NCBI GenBank assembly: GCA_021772695.1
Contig: JAJFLL010000066.1
Location: forward strand, 1 to 7,691
Reading direction: 5' to 3'
Source: Deltaproteobacteria bacterium
GTDB taxonomy: Bacteria; UBA10199; DSSB01
Length of the DNA stretch: 7,691 nt
This document shows, piece after piece, positions 5,348-7,691 of this stretch (its first letter is position 1; each line of letters opens with the position of its first letter). The notes beneath the pieces are model-generated. The model had not been told where the DNA came from and made no database searches. It worked only from the letters and a program-made list of their open reading frames with translations. Position numbers and translations under genes: made by a program.

Positions 5348-7691
5348 GTCCCGTTGTGCGGCTTCAAGTTTTTTCACATCCTCCGGCGATAACTTGGGGC
5401 GATCCACCTTGATGGTCAGCTTATTGAGTTTAGCAGTGAGCGGGAAGGGCGGATGGTAATCGGCATCGTTGACCCCGGTAAGGGTGTCCGAGCCGATATC
5501 AAAACTTTCATCCCATTGTAGAATCATCGGGATGGTCTTATCCAGCTTTTCGGTGGCCACTTCCTTGCCGTCCACCTTAAGGGTACCGACGCCACCTCGG
5601 GCCAAACCGCTCATGTTGTTATATTGGAGCGTTCCTTCCCCGATGCCGTCGTACTTGAAATCGAACTCCAGGGTGTGCTTTCCGGGGGACAAAGCTTCGG
5701 AGCCTTCCCACTTGATACGTTTAAGATCCACCATGTTCCAAAGGAATACCGGCTTGCCCTGAAGCAAATAGAATCCATAGCCGGCAAAGCGGCCGCCCGA
5801 AGTCAGGATCATTCCTTCAGCTCCGTCCTCGGGGATTTCGATGTCTGCAGTAATGGTATAGGAGCTGTTGAGCAAGGATGGAGAATCACCCTGAGGCAGG
5901 CCTACCATGGGGTGGGTATAAACAAACTCCGTGCGGCCCGCCGTAATATTGGGCCGGGGTGCCACCAGTCGAGCGGCAACCGAGGCATTTAATGGGAAGA
6001 CCTGATATTTCTTAGCCTGTTCAATGAACACTTCTTTTAATTCTTTCACTTTATCCGGATTTTTGTCGGCGATATTTTGCGACTGACTGAAGTCCGTATT
6101 CAGATCGTAGAGTTCAAGCACCTGATTGTTTAGCGGGTCCGGATTGGCGGGTCCAAAGGCCTCCCAGGGAGCGCGGTTCACCTTAGTGCTCAATAGCCAT
6201 CCTTCGTGGTACAGGGCCCATTGGCCCATCATTTCAAAATACTGGGTCTTGTGTCGTGAGGAGGCCTTGGCGTTAGCGGCGTCAAAGGTATAAGCGAAAC
6301 TCACCCCTTCAATGGGGGCCTGCTTGATGCCGTCAATGTAATCAGGGGCGCCAATCCCAGTCACTTCAAGCAGGGTCGGTACCACGTCAATGACATGAAG
6401 AAATTGCTCCCGTATCCCTCCTTTGTCTTTGATGTGGCCGGGCCAGGAAATGGCCATATTTTGTCGAATTCCACCGAGTTTGGAGGCGTTTTGTTTGAAC
6501 CAGGTGAAGGGAGTGTCAAAGGCCCATGACCAGCCCGCCGACATGTGATTGTAAGTTTTATTGGTTCCCCACACGTCGTACCATTTCATCTGTTCGGGTA
6601 CGGGGATCATATTTAACCCATTGAAAAAGGCCACCTCATTGGGGGTTCCTAAAGGACCGCCTTCAGCACTGGTGCCGTTGTCACCGTTGATGTAAATGAT
6701 AATCGTGTTATCGAGTTCGCCCATGTCTTCGATGGTCTGGATGATGCGTCCCATTTCATGGTCATTGTAAGCCGCGTAAGCAGCGAAGACCTCTACCTGT
6801 CGGGTAAAAAGTTTCTTTTCTTCAGGGGTGCAATCGTCCCAATTCTTGATGACGTCGGAGGGCCAAGGCTCCAACTTGGTGTCGGGGGGGATTACCCCGA
6901 GTCGCTTTTGATTTTCGAAGATCCGTTCCCGCAATTTATTCCAGCCCTCATCGAACAAGTGCATGTCATGAATTTTTTCCACCCATTCCTTGGTTGGGTG
7001 ATGCGGGGCGTGAGTGGCTCCGGGAACATATTGGATAAAAAAGGGCTTGCTGGGATCGGTCTGATGAATGCGATTCAAATAGTCGATGGCGTCATCGGCC
7101 ATTGCCGTGATCAGGTTCCAACCAGGTTTTCCCAGATAGGGGTAAATTTGGGTGGTATTGCGGAATAGATTGGGTTCCCATTGATTGGTGTCTCCGCCAA
7201 CGAACCCGTAAAAATATTCAAAACCCATACCGGTCGGCCATTGATCGAAGGGACCCACCTGGCTGGCTGCAAAAGCGGGGGTATTGTGATCCTTGCCAAA
7301 CCATGAGGTGGCGTAACCATTATCCAGAAGCATGCGTCCGATCGTGGCTTTATCTTTATTGATGATACTGTTGTAACCGGGGAAACCGGTGGACTGTTCC
7401 GAGATCACCCCAAAACCGGCGGAATGATGGTTTCGGCCGGTAATTAGGGCCGCGCGGGTGGGTGAACAAAGTGCCGTGGAATGGATATTATTGTAGCGCA
7501 AACCGTTGTCCGCCACCCGGTCCATAGTCGGCGTGGGGATAACCCCTCCAAAAGTACTGGGGACGCCGAAGCCGGCATCGTCGGTCATGATGAGTAGGAT
7601 GTTAGGTGCCTTTTTGGGTGGGACAATGCGCGGAGCCCACCAGGCCTTGGATTGCATCGCGCTGTCCTTGATGACACCGCCGAATTTCGGA
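5330..7691 (-). CDS. Arylsulfatase with C-terminal beta domain (5' end outside window)
   Basis: Hydrolyses sulfate esters (sulfatase family, arylsulfatase AtsA-like; substrate unknown). Counting from the internal Met at 7657, 775 residues are visible. The frame stays open to the window edge and reads PKFGGVIKDSA upstream, which looks like normal family sequence, so the true start is not in view. A signal peptide therefore cannot be judged. The catalytic set is complete: metal ligands D26, D27, D326 and N327; formylglycine site Cys64 in CSPTRAALITGR (codon 7466-7468) with R68; K122 and H124 in FGKDHN; H216 in GATHAPHH; K393. Spacing agrees with Pseudomonas aeruginosa AtsA. The catalytic part ends near residue 550. 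About 200 further residues (565-755) form a beta-sandwich-like domain known from longer arylsulfatases, then a charged tail. Cys64 needs conversion to formylglycine by a maturase not present in the window. The gene converges on the barrel-protein gene. Confidence 0.95.
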   Translation of the reverse strand, partial: PKFGGVIKDSAMQSKAWWAPRIVPPKKAPNILLIMTDDAGFGVPSTFGGVIPTPTMDRVADNGLRYNNIHSTALCSPTRAALITGRNHHSAGFGVISEQSTGFPGYNSIINKDKATIGRMLLDNGYATSWFGKDHNTPAFAASQVGPFDQWPTGMGFEYFYGFVGGDTNQWEPNLFRNTTQIYPYLGKPGWNLITAMADDAIDYLNRIHQTDPSKPFFIQYVPGATHAPHHPTKEWVEKIHDMHLFDEGWNKLRERIFENQKRLGVIPPDTKLEPWPSDVIKNWDDCTPEEKKLFTRQVEVFAAYAAYNDHEMGRIIQTIEDMGELDNTIIIYINGDNGTSAEGGPLGTPNEVAFFNGLNMIPVPEQMKWYDVWGTNKTYNHMSAGWSWAFDTPFTWFKQNASKLGGIRQNMAISWPGHIKDKGGIREQFLHVIDVVPTLLEVTGIGAPDYIDGIKQAPIEGVSFAYTFDAANAKASSRHKTQYFEMMGQWALYHEGWLLSTKVNRAPWEAFGPANPDPLNNQVLELYDLNTDFSQSQNIADKNPDKVKELKEVFIEQAKKYQVFPLNASVAARLVAPRPNITAGRTEFVYTHPMVGLPQGDSPSLLNSSYTITADIEIPEDGAEGMILTSGGRFAGYGFYLLQGKPVFLWNMVDLKRIKWEGSEALSPGKHTLEFDFKYDGIGEGTLQYNNMSGLARGGVGTLKVDGKEVATEKLDKTIPMILQWDESFDIGSDTLTGVNDADYHPPFPLTAKLNKLTIKVDRPKLSPEDVKKLEAAQRDKKISE

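Noticed and set aside
4716..5459. 247-residue plus-strand frame overlapping the barrel-protein gene and the sulfatase 3' end
   Set aside because: It is a shifted-frame shadow of the barrel-protein gene. It runs through the terminator into antisense sulfatase sequence, while the signal peptide and family motifs are in the other frame.
7655..7657. ATG at 7657 as the true start of the arylsulfatase
   Set aside because: The frame stays open upstream to the window edge and encodes FGGVIKDSA-type sequence typical of the family N-terminus, so the gene most likely begins beyond the window.

Overview
The window looks like a chromosomal segment of a Gram-negative bacterium. It holds five protein genes, two of them cut by the window edges. 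No tRNA, rRNA, CRISPR array, insertion sequence or phage gene was seen. Two predicted lipoproteins, an outer-membrane barrel protein with a signal peptide, and a thrombospondin type-3 (TSP3) protein with CGDGxCD...CPxDC repeats suggest a Deltaproteobacteria-like lineage (Myxococcota or Bdellovibrionota sense). That placement is inference from protein style and is low confidence. Base composition looks moderate in genes and clearly AT-rich in the one long intergenic stretch.

Layout. (1) 1-781, plus strand: the 3' part of tyrS, tyrosyl-tRNA synthetase, with the KMSKS loop and C-terminal S4 domain. (2) 803-1882 and 1886-3991, minus strand: a two-gene operon with a 3-base gap. The first-transcribed gene encodes a 701-residue TSP3 calcium-binding-type lipoprotein ending in three 33-residue Cys-rich/polyproline repeats. 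The second encodes a 359-residue lipoprotein of unknown function. The operon converges on tyrS with a 21-bp gap. (3) 3992-4363: a 372-bp AT-rich divergent promoter region. It holds a candidate promoter for the lipoprotein operon whose spacer contains a run of seven G, and a perfect AT-only inverted repeat upstream of the next gene. (4) 4364-5320, plus strand: an outer-membrane protein of the Phenol_MetA_deg type. (5) 5330-7691, minus strand: a large arylsulfatase, open at its 5' end, with the formylglycine motif CSPTR and a complete set of active-site residues. Genes 4 and 5 converge with a 9-bp gap, and a compact intrinsic terminator for gene 4 overlaps the sulfatase stop codon.

How the genes fit together. 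tyrS is housekeeping and is probably unrelated to its neighbours. The two lipoproteins are probably co-translated and placed on the cell envelope together, where the TSP3/Pro-Cys protein could act as a calcium-stiffened stalk or adhesin and the second as a partner. The barrel protein and the sulfatase could belong to use of a sulfated or hydrophobic substrate, but they lie on opposite strands, so co-regulation is not shown. The least described part is the two-lipoprotein module. Nothing in the window amounts to a clearly new enzymatic or defence system.
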